From: Pseudomonas lini
Lineage (GTDB): Bacteria; Pseudomonadota; Gammaproteobacteria; Pseudomonadales; Pseudomonadaceae
Direction: 5' to 3'
Assembly: GCF_964063345.1 (NCBI RefSeq)
Contig: NZ_OZ061318.1
Location: 1,612,001 to 1,676,000 of the forward strand
DNA length: 64,000 nt
This document shows positions 43,723 to 52,252 of the stretch, piece by piece; position 1 is the first letter of the stretch, and the number at the start of each line of letters is the position of its first letter. A program made the position numbers and the translations under genes. The notes beneath the pieces were generated by a model. That model ran no database searches. It was not told where the DNA came from and was given only the letters and a program-made list of their open reading frames with translations.

Positions 43723-45168
43723 TCATCCCGCTATGACCAGCGCCGCCGACTGCTGTGCCTGCTCGCGCTTGGCCAGTGCGAAGTACAGGGCGCCGCCAAG
43801 GAAGCAGCCGGTAAACCAGGCGAAGTTGGCCATCGGCTGCAGGACTGGAATGAACGCGATCGCAACGCCCATCAAGGTCGCCGGAATCAATGCCTTGACC
43901 GCCGTCCAATTGATCCCGCCGCTGTAGTAATAACGTCCGCTCGGGCCGTCGTTGAACAGCGCATCGACATCAATCTGCTGCTTTTTGATCAGGTAGTAAT
44001 CCACCAGCAGAATCCCGAACAGCGGCCCGATGAACGCCGCCAGCACGTCGAGGGTGTAGTGAATCACTTCGGGGTTGTTGAACAGGTTCCACGGGGTGAT
44101 GAAAATCGAAGCCACGGCGGCGATCATGCCACCGGCGCGCCAGCTGATTTTGCTCGGGGCGATGTTGGCGAAGTCGAACGCCGGGGACACGAAGTTGGCG
44201 ACGATGTTGATGCCAATGGTCGCGGTGACGAAAGCAAAGGCGCCGAGCAGCACGGCCACACTGTTGTCGATGCGCGCAACAGTGGCGATCGGGTCGTGAA
44301 GCATCTCACCGAACACCGGCAAGGTGCCGGAAACAATCACCACGGTCACCAACGAGAACGCCAGAAAGTTTACCGGCAGCCCCCAGAAATTGCCGCGACG
44401 CACGTCGTTCATGCTGCGGCAGTAGCGACTGAAATCACCGAAGTTCAGGGTCGGTCCGGAAAAGTACGACACCACCAACGCCGTTGCCACGATCACTTGG
44501 CCGAAAGCTTCCCAGCCAGACAGGGATTTTTCCGCCAGAGTGAAGCTGATGTTGCTCCACCCGGCCTGCCAAACGATCCAGCCGGCGAGCAGGAACATCA
44601 CGCCGTAGACCACCGGGCCGGCCCAGTCGATGAAGCGGCGGATCGACTCCATGCCAGTCCAGAACACCAGCGCCTGGACGAACCACAGGCTGAGAAAACC
44701 GAACCAGCCGAGGTAGGACAAACCGGCAAAGTGCGGTTCGGCGTAGGCCGCCATTGAAGGAAAAAACCGCAACACGACGATGATCAGGGCACTGGACGCC
44801 AGGTACGTCTGAATCCCGTACCAGGCCACCGCGATCAGGCCGCGGATGACCGCAGGAATATTCGCCCCAAACACCCCGAACGCCAGTCGACAGATCACCG
44901 GGTATGGCACCGCTGCTTGCTGACTCGGTTTGGCTACCAGGTTGGCAATCAATTGCACGATGCAAATCCCGCCCAGCAACGCAATCAACACCTGCCAACT
45001 GGCCAGCCCAAGTGCAAACAGGCTGGCGGCGAACACATAGCCGCCGACGCTATGCACGTCACTCATCCAGAAGGCGAAGATGTTGTACCAATTCCATTTC
45101 TGCGGCAGCGGCCCCAGGTCCTGGTTATACAGGCGTGGGCTGTAGCCATTGGGCAATTGCTCGGTCAT
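43723..45168 (-). CDS. NCS1-family nucleobase/hydantoin-type transporter
   Basis: ATG 45168 (MTEQLPNGYSPRLYNQDLGP) after AGGAG gives 481 residues. Features of the Mhp1/allantoin-uracil branch: YNQDLGPLPQKWNWYNIFAFWMSDVHSVGGYVFAASLF at helix 1, TLNFGDFSRYCRSMNDVRRGNFWGLPVNF in the middle and VDYYLIKKQQIDVDALF near the end. Twelve helices are expected. Substrate likely a pyrimidine or hydantoin; no catabolic genes adjoin to narrow it down. Confidence 0.88.
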   Translation of the reverse strand: MTEQLPNGYSPRLYNQDLGPLPQKWNWYNIFAFWMSDVHSVGGYVFAASLFALGLASWQVLIALLGGICIVQLIANLVAKPSQQAAVPYPVICRLAFGVFGANIPAVIRGLIAVAWYGIQTYLASSALIIVVLRFFPSMAAYAEPHFAGLSYLGWFGFLSLWFVQALVFWTGMESIRRFIDWAGPVVYGVMFLLAGWIVWQAGWSNISFTLAEKSLSGWEAFGQVIVATALVVSYFSGPTLNFGDFSRYCRSMNDVRRGNFWGLPVNFLAFSLVTVVIVSGTLPVFGEMLHDPIATVARIDNSVAVLLGAFAFVTATIGINIVANFVSPAFDFANIAPSKISWRAGGMIAAVASIFITPWNLFNNPEVIHYTLDVLAAFIGPLFGILLVDYYLIKKQQIDVDALFNDGPSGRYYYSGGINWTAVKALIPATLMGVAIAFIPVLQPMANFAWFTGCFLGGALYFALAKREQAQQSAALVIAG

Positions 45169-45597
45169 CGCAGGGCTCCTCGAAAGTACAGGCGCGGCCC
45201 CCGAGATTGATGTGGCGACCACACTGCGTACGGGAGCTGGCATGGTTTGTATACGAGTTGCTACGCAGAATGCGTGCCATACGTTCGAACGATGCGACAA
45301 ATCGGGCTTTCAGCTCTGTTCAGAGGAAAGGCTTTAAGACGTAGAGGGGATGGTAATGCCCATGAACAGGGCGTCAGCGCCTGTAAACGGTGCAGGACAT
45401 TATGTATACAAAGAGATGGGTGACTGCTGCGCAGTCGATCGCGAGCAGGCTCGCTCCCACATTGGATTTGTGGTGAGCGTGGGAGTTTGTACCCGACGCA
45501 TATTGTAGGAGCGGCCGCAGGCTGCGATCTTTTGCCTGTAAAAGATCAAGATCAAAAGATCGCAGCCTGCGGCAGCTCCTACAGGGAGCGCGTAGGG
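45169..45597. other. Intergenic region with two repeat elements
   Basis: About 430 bp upstream of the NCS1 gene. It contains a single REP half (45438-45462, ATCGCGAGCAGGCTCGCTCC) and a GATCGCAGCC-type hairpin at 45504-45583. No gene is apparent. Confidence 0.6.
45504..45583. repeat. Repeat of the GATCGCAGCCTGCGGCAGCT type, inverted
   Basis: Arms TGTAGGAGCGGCCGCAGGCT and AGCCTGCGGCAGCTCCTACA pair with small mismatches; the loop contains AAAGATCAAGATC. It lies 14 bp beyond the CvfB-like stop codon. Confidence 0.88.
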
Positions 45598-46434
45598 TCA
45601 GCTGAGCTCGATACGATCAGCGTGAATGACGATCTGGCCGTTCTTGTACAACGCACCGATGGCCTTTTTGAAGTTGCCCTTGCTGACGCCGAACATACTG
45701 CTGATCAGCGTCGGGTCGCTCTTGTCGCTGACTGGCAGGGTGCCGTTGTTGTCGCGCAACTTGGCAAGAATCTTCGAGTTCAGACTGGTGGCGGCTTCTT
45801 CGCCCACCGGTTGCAGGCTCAGGCTGATCTTGCCGTCGGTGCGGACTTCCTTGATAAAGCCTTTCTCTTCTTTGCCGGCACGCATGAACTTGAAGATTTC
45901 GTTCTTGTGGATCAGGCCCCAGTGCTTGTTGTTGATGATTGCCTTGAAGCCCATATCGGTCGCTTCGGCCACCAGCAAATCAACTTCCTGGCCCGGGGTG
46001 TAATTGGCCGGGGTCTTGTCCAGGTAGCGGTCCAGACGCGCCGTCGCGGTGATACGGCGCGTGTGTTTGTCGAGATAAACGTGCACCACGACATACTCGC
46101 CGGCCGTCATCTGGCGCTTCTCTTCGGAATACGGCAGCAGCAGATCCTTCGGCAAACCCCAATCCAGGAACACGCCGATGCTGTTGACTTCAACAACTTT
46201 CAAACTGGCGAATTCACCGACCTGAACTTTCGGCTTTTCGGTGGTGGCGATAAGTTTGTCATCGCTGTCCAGATAAATAAAAACGTTGAGCCAGTCTTCA
46301 TCTTCGCTGGGAATATCTTTGGGGATATAACGATTAGGCAGGAGGATTTCACCGTCCGCGCCACCGTCCAGATATAAACCGAAGTTAGTGTGTTTAACCA
46401 CTTGCAAACTGTTGTAGCGCCCGACTAAAGCCAT
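45598..46434 (-). CDS. CvfB-like S1 RNA-binding protein
   Basis: ATG 46434 (MALVGRYNSLQV) has AGGG upstream and gives 278 residues; a second ATG at 46449 is in frame. Four consecutive OB/S1-like segments can be seen (GRYNSLQVVKHTNFGLYLDGG; VGEFASLKVVEVNSIGVFLDWGLPKDLLLP; GQEVDLLVAEATDMGFKAIINNKHWGLIHKNEIF; GFIKEVRTDGKISLSLQ), followed by a winged-helix C-terminus (ISSMFGVSKGNFKKAIGALYKNGQI). This is the CvfB architecture. The protein is cytosolic and probably a post-transcriptional factor. Confidence 0.92.
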   Translation of the reverse strand: MALVGRYNSLQVVKHTNFGLYLDGGADGEILLPNRYIPKDIPSEDEDWLNVFIYLDSDDKLIATTEKPKVQVGEFASLKVVEVNSIGVFLDWGLPKDLLLPYSEEKRQMTAGEYVVVHVYLDKHTRRITATARLDRYLDKTPANYTPGQEVDLLVAEATDMGFKAIINNKHWGLIHKNEIFKFMRAGKEEKGFIKEVRTDGKISLSLQPVGEEAATSLNSKILAKLRDNNGTLPVSDKSDPTLISSMFGVSKGNFKKAIGALYKNGQIVIHADRIELS

Positions 46435-46785
46435 GTCCAATACCCTCATTGCGTGGGCGGCATTCTACCCGTTTTTGCGGGTGGCGTTCGGCGGCCGGCC
46501 CGGGGGCGCAAGAAAATCCGCGAAAGGGCTTAATTTCCCTGGGTTTTGCCGTGTGCGTTTGGCCGCTCGTCAGGCCATTTAGGTGCCTCGCACCCGGGGT
46601 CGCCCATCTGAAAAGCGCCTTTTTTCCATTTGGGTTCTTAGTTAAAACAGTAGCTTAGGGGAACATTGCGAATAATAACTTGCGATGAATCGCGTTTCTC
46701 CAACGTGTATTTCGGGAGGATATTTACCAAGCAATTGTCAAGTATTTCCTGTACTATGCCTGGCCAAGTTAATTTCTACAGGTTA
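46435..46785. other. Intergenic region, no gene recognised
   Basis: About 350 bp between divergent genes. GC-rich near the CvfB-like gene, AT-rich near 46660-46780. A hairpin ACCCGTTTTTGCGGGT occurs at 46467-46483. I see no open frame with a credible start. Confidence 0.45.
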
Positions 46786-46974
46786 ATGGCCGCCATGCGT
46801 GTAAAAGCATCCAACAGCAAAGCAAAGCCAGCTCCAGCCGTTGAAACCAGCGAATCGATCAACAACCAGATCGCTGCGTTCCTCAAGTCCGGCGGAGAGA
46901 TCCAGCAAATTGCCAAAGGCGTCAGCGGCCAGACGTTCGGCCCGTCCAAGCAGATCACGCTGGGCAAAAAGTAA
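46786..46974 (+). CDS. Conserved-looking small basic protein
   Basis: ATG 46786 (MAAMRVKASNSKAKPAPAVE) encodes 62 residues; ATG 46795 is an alternative and neither has a strong ribosome binding site. A Lys/Ala/Pro-rich N-terminus precedes a helix SINNQIAAFLKSGGEIQQIAKG and the tail GQTFGPSKQITLGKK. The layout (flexible basic arm plus small helix ending in a loop) resembles small nucleic-acid-binding proteins, but I cannot name a family. A hairpin at 46996-47022 follows the stop. Confidence 0.65.
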   Translation: MAAMRVKASNSKAKPAPAVETSESINNQIAAFLKSGGEIQQIAKGVSGQTFGPSKQITLGKK

Positions 46975-47184
46975 TTCCCCCCGCGTTAACTGGTCCCTAA
47001 GCGCTTTGAGCTTCGAAGCGCTTGGACTGGAACCCTCCCGCAATACCCCATCAAACAAATCAATATTTCAAAAATCGACGAACGGCCCTCGATGCCGAAC
47101 ATTCGCCGGTATGCTTGCACGTGTCTGGATCAAGCGTTTCAGCAGGTTTTCAGAACCTGTTCCTCGCTGTTCATGGAGTGACGC

Positions 47185-47901
47185 ATGTTCAAGCCCTCTC
47201 TTTTCCTGCTCGCCAGCCTGCTGTGGTGTTCCGTCACCCATGCGCAAGTCTTTCAGCGCGAACTGGGCGACTTCGATCTCAAGCTCGCCACCACCCCCAG
47301 CCGCAGCATGGCCCAAGGACTGGTCAAACCGTCGACGACCGGCTCGTTCCACGGTGGTCTCGACCTGAGCCACGACAGCGGCTTCTACGTGGGTCAATGG
47401 TCCCCCAGCATGGGATTGAGCCCATCGAGCAACCTTGAAGTCGATTCCTACATGGGCTTTAAACAGCCTTTCGATCACTCCCTCGGCTACGAAGTGGGCA
47501 TGATCCATTACAGCTACCCGAAAGTGGACACTCTCGACAGCCAGGAGCTGTTCGGCGGCCTGACCTTGCTGGGCAGTCGCTTCGGCGCGGCCTTCAGCAA
47601 CGACCCGGACAAACAGAACAGCACCCTCTTCGCCGACCTCAGTGGCAATCAGCCGTTCGGCATCGGGATCAGCCTGAAATACACCACCCATCAACTCAAC
47701 ACACCGGTGTCCGTTGACGATGGGTATGTCGGCAGTTTTACCGACTGGTCAGTGAAATTGTCCCGGCCATTCATGGGCATTGACCTGGACTTGATCTACA
47801 GTGATTCAAGCCTGAGCGGCAGCGACTGCTCCGCCTATTCCGGCCACAATAGCGAGTGCGACGGCCTGGTGACGCTCAAGGCTGCGCACAGCTTCTATTA
47901 A
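47185..47901 (+). CDS. TorF-type putative outer-membrane porin
   Basis: 238 residues with a signal peptide (MFKPSLFLLASLLWCSVTHAQ), GGAG upstream of ATG 47185, and a C-terminal ...AHSFY ending in aromatic residue as in beta-barrels. Alternating amphipathic strands (GSFHGGLDLSHDSGFYVGQWS, NLEVDSYMGFK, SLGYEVGMIHYSYP) fit the TorF family of putative porins. A Cys pair (SDCSAYSGHNSECDG) near the end may form a disulfide in a loop. Function unknown. Confidence 0.8.
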   Translation: MFKPSLFLLASLLWCSVTHAQVFQRELGDFDLKLATTPSRSMAQGLVKPSTTGSFHGGLDLSHDSGFYVGQWSPSMGLSPSSNLEVDSYMGFKQPFDHSLGYEVGMIHYSYPKVDTLDSQELFGGLTLLGSRFGAAFSNDPDKQNSTLFADLSGNQPFGIGISLKYTTHQLNTPVSVDDGYVGSFTDWSVKLSRPFMGIDLDLIYSDSSLSGSDCSAYSGHNSECDGLVTLKAAHSFY

Positions 47902-47977
47902 TCGGCTGAACTGCCGGGCTCATCCCGCGATCACACAAGAGAACCCAAAAGAAACCAGGTCTTCGCAAGGACTCGCC

Positions 47978-48847
47978 ATGTCGCACTGGTTGAAACAGAT
48001 CGGCGTCATCATCACCCTCAGCCTCACCGTCGCCGCGTGCAGCCGCGTGGGCCTGGCTTACCGCAACCTCGACGTGATCATTCCCTGGACGCTCAGCGAT
48101 TACCTGGAGATGAACCACGAGCAAAAAGACTGGTTCAACGAGCGCCTCAAGGAACACCTGAGCTGGCACTGCACCACGCAACTGCCCGGCTACCTCGACT
48201 GGCTGGATCGCTTACAGGCCATGGTCGAGGCCAACCAAATCACCGACGCCGCGCTGCAAACCCGCACCCAGGAAGCCAAACAGGCCATCGCCGAAACCGC
48301 CCGGGAAATCACTCCGTCAGCCATCGAGCTGCTGCAGGGCCTTGATGACAAGCAAGTCGTGGAAATGAACGATGCCTTCGCCAAGGACCAGCGCAAACGT
48401 CAGGAGGCTTACCTCAAGCCGTCTCTGGAGCAACAGATCAAAGAACGGAGCAAGCGCATGGAGAAACGCTTGAATGACTGGCTTGGCCCGCTCAGCCCAA
48501 CCCAACAGCAACGGGTCACGGCCTGGTCAAATGCCTTGGGTGATCAGAACAAGCAATGGATTGCCAACCGCGCCCATTGGCAACAGCAATTCAGCGCGGC
48601 AGTCGCGCAACGGCAGAGCCCAGGATTCCCACAGCAAATCGAGACACTTCTGGTGAATCGCGAGAGTTTGTGGACGCCGGCTTACCGCGTGGCCTACGCC
48701 AACACCGAAGCCCAGGCTCGGGCGTTGCTGGTGGACATAATGACCGAGAGCGCACCGATTCAGCGTGAACGGTTGCTGCAGAAGATTGAAGGCGTGCGCA
48801 AGGATTTCACTGATTTGAAATGCCTGAAAGCGGCGCGGCAAGATTAA
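47978..48847 (+). CDS. DUF6279-type lipoprotein
   Basis: 289 residues with a lipoprotein signal LSLTVAACSRVGLAYRNLD, Cys near position 21 being the lipidation site. The mature part is helical with the early motif NLDVIIPWTLSDYLEMNHEQKDWFNERLKEHLSWHCTTQLP. It follows the porin-like gene by 76 bp and could be co-transcribed. Role unknown; the Ser after the Cys is consistent with outer-membrane sorting. Confidence 0.85.
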   Translation: MSHWLKQIGVIITLSLTVAACSRVGLAYRNLDVIIPWTLSDYLEMNHEQKDWFNERLKEHLSWHCTTQLPGYLDWLDRLQAMVEANQITDAALQTRTQEAKQAIAETAREITPSAIELLQGLDDKQVVEMNDAFAKDQRKRQEAYLKPSLEQQIKERSKRMEKRLNDWLGPLSPTQQQRVTAWSNALGDQNKQWIANRAHWQQQFSAAVAQRQSPGFPQQIETLLVNRESLWTPAYRVAYANTEAQARALLVDIMTESAPIQRERLLQKIEGVRKDFTDLKCLKAARQD

Positions 48848-48869
48848 ACGGACCACCACAATCCAATGT

Positions 48870-48959
48870 GTGCGGGCAAGCCTCGCTCCTACAGGTAAGC
48901 GTCATTCACTCATTTTGTGAACAACATAGACCCCGTAGGAGCGAGGCTTGCCCGCGAAG
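48870..48959. repeat. REP pair variant (GCGGGCAAGCCTCGCTCCTA), inverted
   Basis: Inverted arms GCGGGCAAGCCTCGCTCCTA and TAGGAGCGAGGCTTGCCCGC in the convergent gap between two genes. Confidence 0.87.
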
Positions 48960-48971
48960 CTTTTTACGCTA

Positions 48972-49361
48972 TCAGGCAATCTGCGCCTTCGATGCCAGCT
49001 CATCAAACGTCAACTCTTCCAGCGCATCTTCCTGCTCATCCAGCACCTGCCGTGGATGCTCATTACCCGGAATGCTGCTGTCGATCAGGCTCAACAATCT
49101 CGAGCCCCGGGGCGTCAAAATGTAATTCTCGCCATTGCCACCCTGGTCCTCCGGCCGAGGCTCGATATAACCCCGCAGCAGCAGTAACTTTTCGTACTCA
49201 CCAGCCACCGTTTTCAGGTGATCCAGGTTCTCGAACGGTTCGCCCGCGTTGGCTTTCGCCGCCGCATACTGCTCGGCATAAGGCCGTGGGGTGAAACTGT
49301 GGCCGGCGCCGTTCTGCACTTCATGCAGCAAGCGTTCAATCAAATCCCAGTTATAAGTCAT
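48972..49361 (-). CDS. DUF2513-like small protein
   Basis: ATG 49361 (MTYNWDLIERLLHEVQ) with GGAGG nine bases upstream gives 129 residues; a longer frame is rejected. The first helix WDLIERLLHEVQ, the central LDHLKTVAGEYEKLLLLRGYIEPRPE and NYILTPRGSRLLSLIDS fit a winged-helix-like fold such as DUF2513 proteins, which are frequent in phage and mobile DNA. It ends with an acidic tail. DNA binding is a guess. Confidence 0.6.
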   Translation of the reverse strand: MTYNWDLIERLLHEVQNGAGHSFTPRPYAEQYAAAKANAGEPFENLDHLKTVAGEYEKLLLLRGYIEPRPEDQGGNGENYILTPRGSRLLSLIDSSIPGNEHPRQVLDEQEDALEELTFDELASKAQIA

Positions 49362-49562
49362 CCTGATCAACCTCCAGTGCCCGCGAGTGAGATGGCCTTC
49401 ATAGGTTGTGACCGACGAGGTGGGCAGCCGTTCAGCCAAGGTATTTCGCTCTACCGACCGGCGGTATGTCGAATAGGGCACAGACCAAACGACTAGGCTG
49501 TGTAAGACGGTTTACCCCTCTGCGCGGATCGACTTTCGCCAAAGCATGCAGGAGAAATCACC

Positions 49563-50297
49563 ATGAACATTCAGAATCATCCGGTCGTGTCCCGGGAAGA
49601 ATGGCTCGCAGCCCGCAAACAACACCTGGCCCACGAAAAAGCCTTCACCAAGGAACGAGACAAACTCAGCGCCGAACGCCGCGCCCTGCCCTGGGTGAAA
49701 ATCGACAAACCCTACCGGTTCCAGGGCCCCAAGGGCGAATTGAGCCTGGCCAACCTGTTCGGCGGCCGCAGCCAATTGATCGTCTATCACTTTATGTTCG
49801 CCGCTGGCTGGAATGAAGGCTGTCCCGGTTGCTCGTTCCTGTCCGACCACATCGACGGCGTCAATCAACACCTGGCCCACCATGACGTGGCTGTAGTAGC
49901 GGTTTCCCACGCACCGTTCGCCGAATTTCAGCCTTTCAAACAGCGCATGGGCTGGAAGTTCGCCTGGGTGTCGTCGGAAGGCTGCGACTTCAACTACGAC
50001 TTTGGCGTCTCGGCTCGAGCCGAAGACGTCGCCGCGGGAAAAGCTACCTACAACTACGAAAAATCCGACGGCGCCGAGGAAGAACTACCAGGGCTCAGCG
50101 TGTTTTATCGTAATGAAGCGGGGGAGATTTTCCATACCTATTCAACGTATGCACGAGGCCTGGACCTGCTGGTCGGCGCCTACAACTATCTGGACCTCAC
50201 GCCTAAGGGGCGTAATGAAGAGGAGATCATGGATTGGGTGAGGCATCACGACCGGTATGAGGACAAGGCACCGGCCAGTTGCTGTCATGGGGGATAG
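49563..50297 (+). CDS. DUF899-family thioredoxin-like protein
   Basis: 244 residues, ATG 49563 after AGGAG. HPVVSREEWLAARKQHLAHEKAFTKERDKLSAERRALPWVKI is the DUF899 start, followed by a thioredoxin-like fold with NEGCPGCSFLSDHID (CxxC near residues 85-88) and GLSVFYRNEAGEIFHTYSTYARG. The C-terminus has a CCHGG. Members are predicted redox proteins of unknown substrate. It is a monocistronic unit here. Confidence 0.9.
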   Translation: MNIQNHPVVSREEWLAARKQHLAHEKAFTKERDKLSAERRALPWVKIDKPYRFQGPKGELSLANLFGGRSQLIVYHFMFAAGWNEGCPGCSFLSDHIDGVNQHLAHHDVAVVAVSHAPFAEFQPFKQRMGWKFAWVSSEGCDFNYDFGVSARAEDVAAGKATYNYEKSDGAEEELPGLSVFYRNEAGEIFHTYSTYARGLDLLVGAYNYLDLTPKGRNEEEIMDWVRHHDRYEDKAPASCCHGG

Positions 50298-50358
50298 ACC
50301 GCAGCCATCGCGGGGCATTGGTTCGGGCTGAACACAACATCCGTCAACACCACAAATC

Positions 50359-50454
50359 CCCTGTGGGAGCGGGCTTGCCCGCGATGACTGACTGACATGC
50401 AACATTGATGACGACTGATACACCGCTATCGCGAGCAAGCTCGCTCCCACAAGG
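50359..50454. repeat. REP pair, inverted
   Basis: CCTGTGGGAGCGGGCTTGCC and a partly diverged reverse copy GCGAGCAAGCTCGCTCCCAC. Confidence 0.88.
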
Positions 50455-50572
50455 TTATGTGGTGTTCTGTAGGTGCGACCGGTTGCCTGACTGCAACTGC
50501 GGCAAATGCCCTACACCAACCTCGGAATCTGGCACCTTGCACCGCTGGAACGATGAAGCTTATAGTCCGCCC

Positions 50573-50764
50573 GTCGCTCACATGGCGACCGGGTTTGGCG
50601 ACCTGTTATACGAGTGCGAAAGCTGTCTGCTTATTTGCAGGTGCCTCCGCATCCGCAAAGCTGCTTTTTTATGGCAGCTGTGCGCGGGAGACCTTCGGGT
50701 CTGCCGGTTACTCGTTTCCGGTTCGCCAACCTGCGTACAGCTGCCACCCTTTTCGTTTGGCGAC
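50573..50764 (+). promoter_or_regulatory. Conserved structured leader B upstream of the 90-aa gene
   Basis: Parts in order are a hairpin (50573-50589, GTCGC/GCGAC), box GTTTGGCGAC (50593-50602), a 73-nt branched hairpin (50673-50745, closed by GGCAGCT/AGCTGCC) and a second GTTTGGCGAC (50755-50764). The start codon follows 41 nt later. Stem base pairs differ from leader A by compensatory changes, and the two boxes agree with each other within each leader but differ between leaders. Confidence 0.65.
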
Positions 50765-50805
50765 GAACTGCTGGCAGTCTCAGCAAACTAAACGAGGCTT
50801 CAACT

Positions 50806-51078
50806 ATGGATAGATACATGCCCTTAACCGGAATCGACCTGATCCCGGCCTCCCTGCTCATCGACACCCAAGCCCCACTCGACGTCCTGCAAGCCATGGC
50901 CGACTACCGCATTCGCACCGTCACCCAAGTGCTGGAAAACATCGCCTTTCGCGCCGAGATCGGTTGCGACACGGTGGTGCTTTCTGACTTTTCCAAACTG
51001 CTGGCTATACCGTTGCGGGATGGTTGTGATTTGATGGATGTCATTGGCAGACGGCTGCGGGCGCAGGCTGCGGAGTGA
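50806..51078 (+). CDS. 90-aa small helical protein, unknown
   Basis: ATG 50806 (MDRYMPLTGIDLIPASLLID) follows GAGG and the structured leader. The product is helical and neutral to acidic, with QAMADYRIRTVTQVLENIAFRAEIGCDTVVLSDFSKLLAIPLRDGCDLMDVIGRRL. I recognise no family; it may be a relative of the short Pseudomonas DUF3077/DUF6124 proteins judging from its shared leader, but the sequences do not align by eye. The hairpin at 51087-51108 follows the stop. Confidence 0.7.
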   Translation: MDRYMPLTGIDLIPASLLIDTQAPLDVLQAMADYRIRTVTQVLENIAFRAEIGCDTVVLSDFSKLLAIPLRDGCDLMDVIGRRLRAQAAE

Positions 51079-51086
51079 AATGAAAA

Positions 51087-51108
51087 CGGGCGACCTGAAG
51101 GTCGCCCG
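51087..51108 (+). terminator. Hairpin after the 90-aa gene
   Basis: CGGGCGACC, TGAA loop, GGTCGCCCG, then CTTCAT. The stem is perfect but the T tract is poor, so termination may be inefficient. Confidence 0.6.
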
Positions 51109-51139
51109 CTTCATACAGTGCATACAAATATAGCTACAA

Positions 51140-51907
51140 ACGTTGGCCGAAATGCTCCCCAAAGACTGTGTTCCGATCCTAGTAGCTGATGCAGGCTTTC
51201 GCCGGCCATGGATCAAAGCCGTCGAGGCGCAAGGCTGGTATTACGTGGGTCGAGGCGTAACCGAGACCTCTACCGCAACGACGCACACACTTGGCTGCCG
51301 GTTAAAAACCTCTACGCTCTGGCATCGTCCTCACCCAAATCACTGGGTCGGATCGAGATGACCCAAAGCGCTCCGCACTTCATCCATTTGAACTGTATCA
51401 GGCATTCGGCAAAGGGTCGCAAACATCAGCGTGTCACCGGTTCAATCGCCAAAAACAAACTCAGCAGGCAATCGGCCAATCGTGAACGAGAGCCTTGGTT
51501 ATTGGCCAGCAACCTATCGGAGGATCAATGGAATCCATCGAGAATCGTGGCCATTTACAAGCAGCGTATGCAGATAGAAGAAGGGTTCAGGGATGTAAAA
51601 AGCGAGCACTTTGGCGTTGGTGTGACTCGCCATCGGAGTCACTGCCCGCGCCGAATCGAAGTGCTTTTACTGATCTCGGCTTTGGCCAATTACATCATTT
51701 GTTTAACGGGGTTGCAGGCCCGCGGAAGCGGGTCATGAACATCGTTTTCAAAGCAATAGCCTTAAACGCCGACGGGTGTTGTCGCTGTGGCGACTGGGCT
51801 TGGAATACTGGCGCAGTGGACGCGGTTCAAACTCTCGAAAAACCTTGGAGAGACTTGAGCGCGCGTTGCGAGCAGAGGTACATCAACAGGCGCAGGCGCT
51901 GGAGTAG
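51140..51907 (+). pseudogene. IS4-family transposase remnant
   Basis: The C-terminal part of an IS4-type transposase is spread over three frames. ILVADAGFRRPWIKAVEAQGWYYVG (second catalytic Asp) lies in one frame near 51175-51246, and the large central part is in another up to 51738. IYKQRMQIEEGFRDVKSEHFG there shows the Y-(2)-R-(3)-E-(6)-K signature with the catalytic Glu. The C-terminus (LKRRRVLSLWRLGLEYWRS) is in a third frame and stops at 51907. The N-terminal region with the first catalytic Asp is missing. It is therefore truncated and at least doubly frameshifted. It lies 55 bp downstream of the CDI immunity gene and converges on it. Confidence 0.88.
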
Positions 51908-51961
51908 ATTCGTGGGGATCCCTCAGGGCTCCTGTCGCCCTCTTTTCCTCTATAACACCAA

Positions 51962-52252
51962 CTAAACTTTCAGAAAAATAGAAAACTCCGGACCGAGTTC
52001 GCTCCTCAGGCTTTCAGCTAATCGTTCTCCTTCCAGCTTGAATTCACGCTCTAGTTCCTCACTCTTGAACCCAGAGTTTGGAGGGTAATCAGCATCAAGT
52101 GTTTCATCGTACATAGCGGCCCATTTTGATAGGCGCAACTGAAGCTCTTTAGAAATAGGAAGCTCGCAAGGAGCTATGTCCCCATACTCACCGGGGGACA
52201 TATTCCAAAGCGGATGACACTGATAATCCGCCATCAACTTTATGCTTTTCAC
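51962..52252 (-). CDS. cdiI: CDI immunity protein (predicted)
   Basis: GTG 52252 overlaps the CdiA stop in a GTGA arrangement (52249-52252), indicating translational coupling; ATG 52234 is an internal alternative. The product is 96 residues, rich in Glu and Asp, with no signal or membrane segment (ADYQCHPLWNMSPGEYGD, WAAMYDETLDADYPPNSGF, EGERLAESLRSELGPEFSIFLKV). Placement directly after a CdiA C-terminus is the main evidence that it neutralises the cognate toxin in the cytosol of producing cells. No immunity family is recognised by eye. Base composition is lower in GC than the filament region. Confidence 0.82.
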   Translation of the reverse strand: MKSIKLMADYQCHPLWNMSPGEYGDIAPCELPISKELQLRLSKWAAMYDETLDADYPPNSGFKSEELEREFKLEGERLAESLRSELGPEFSIFLKV

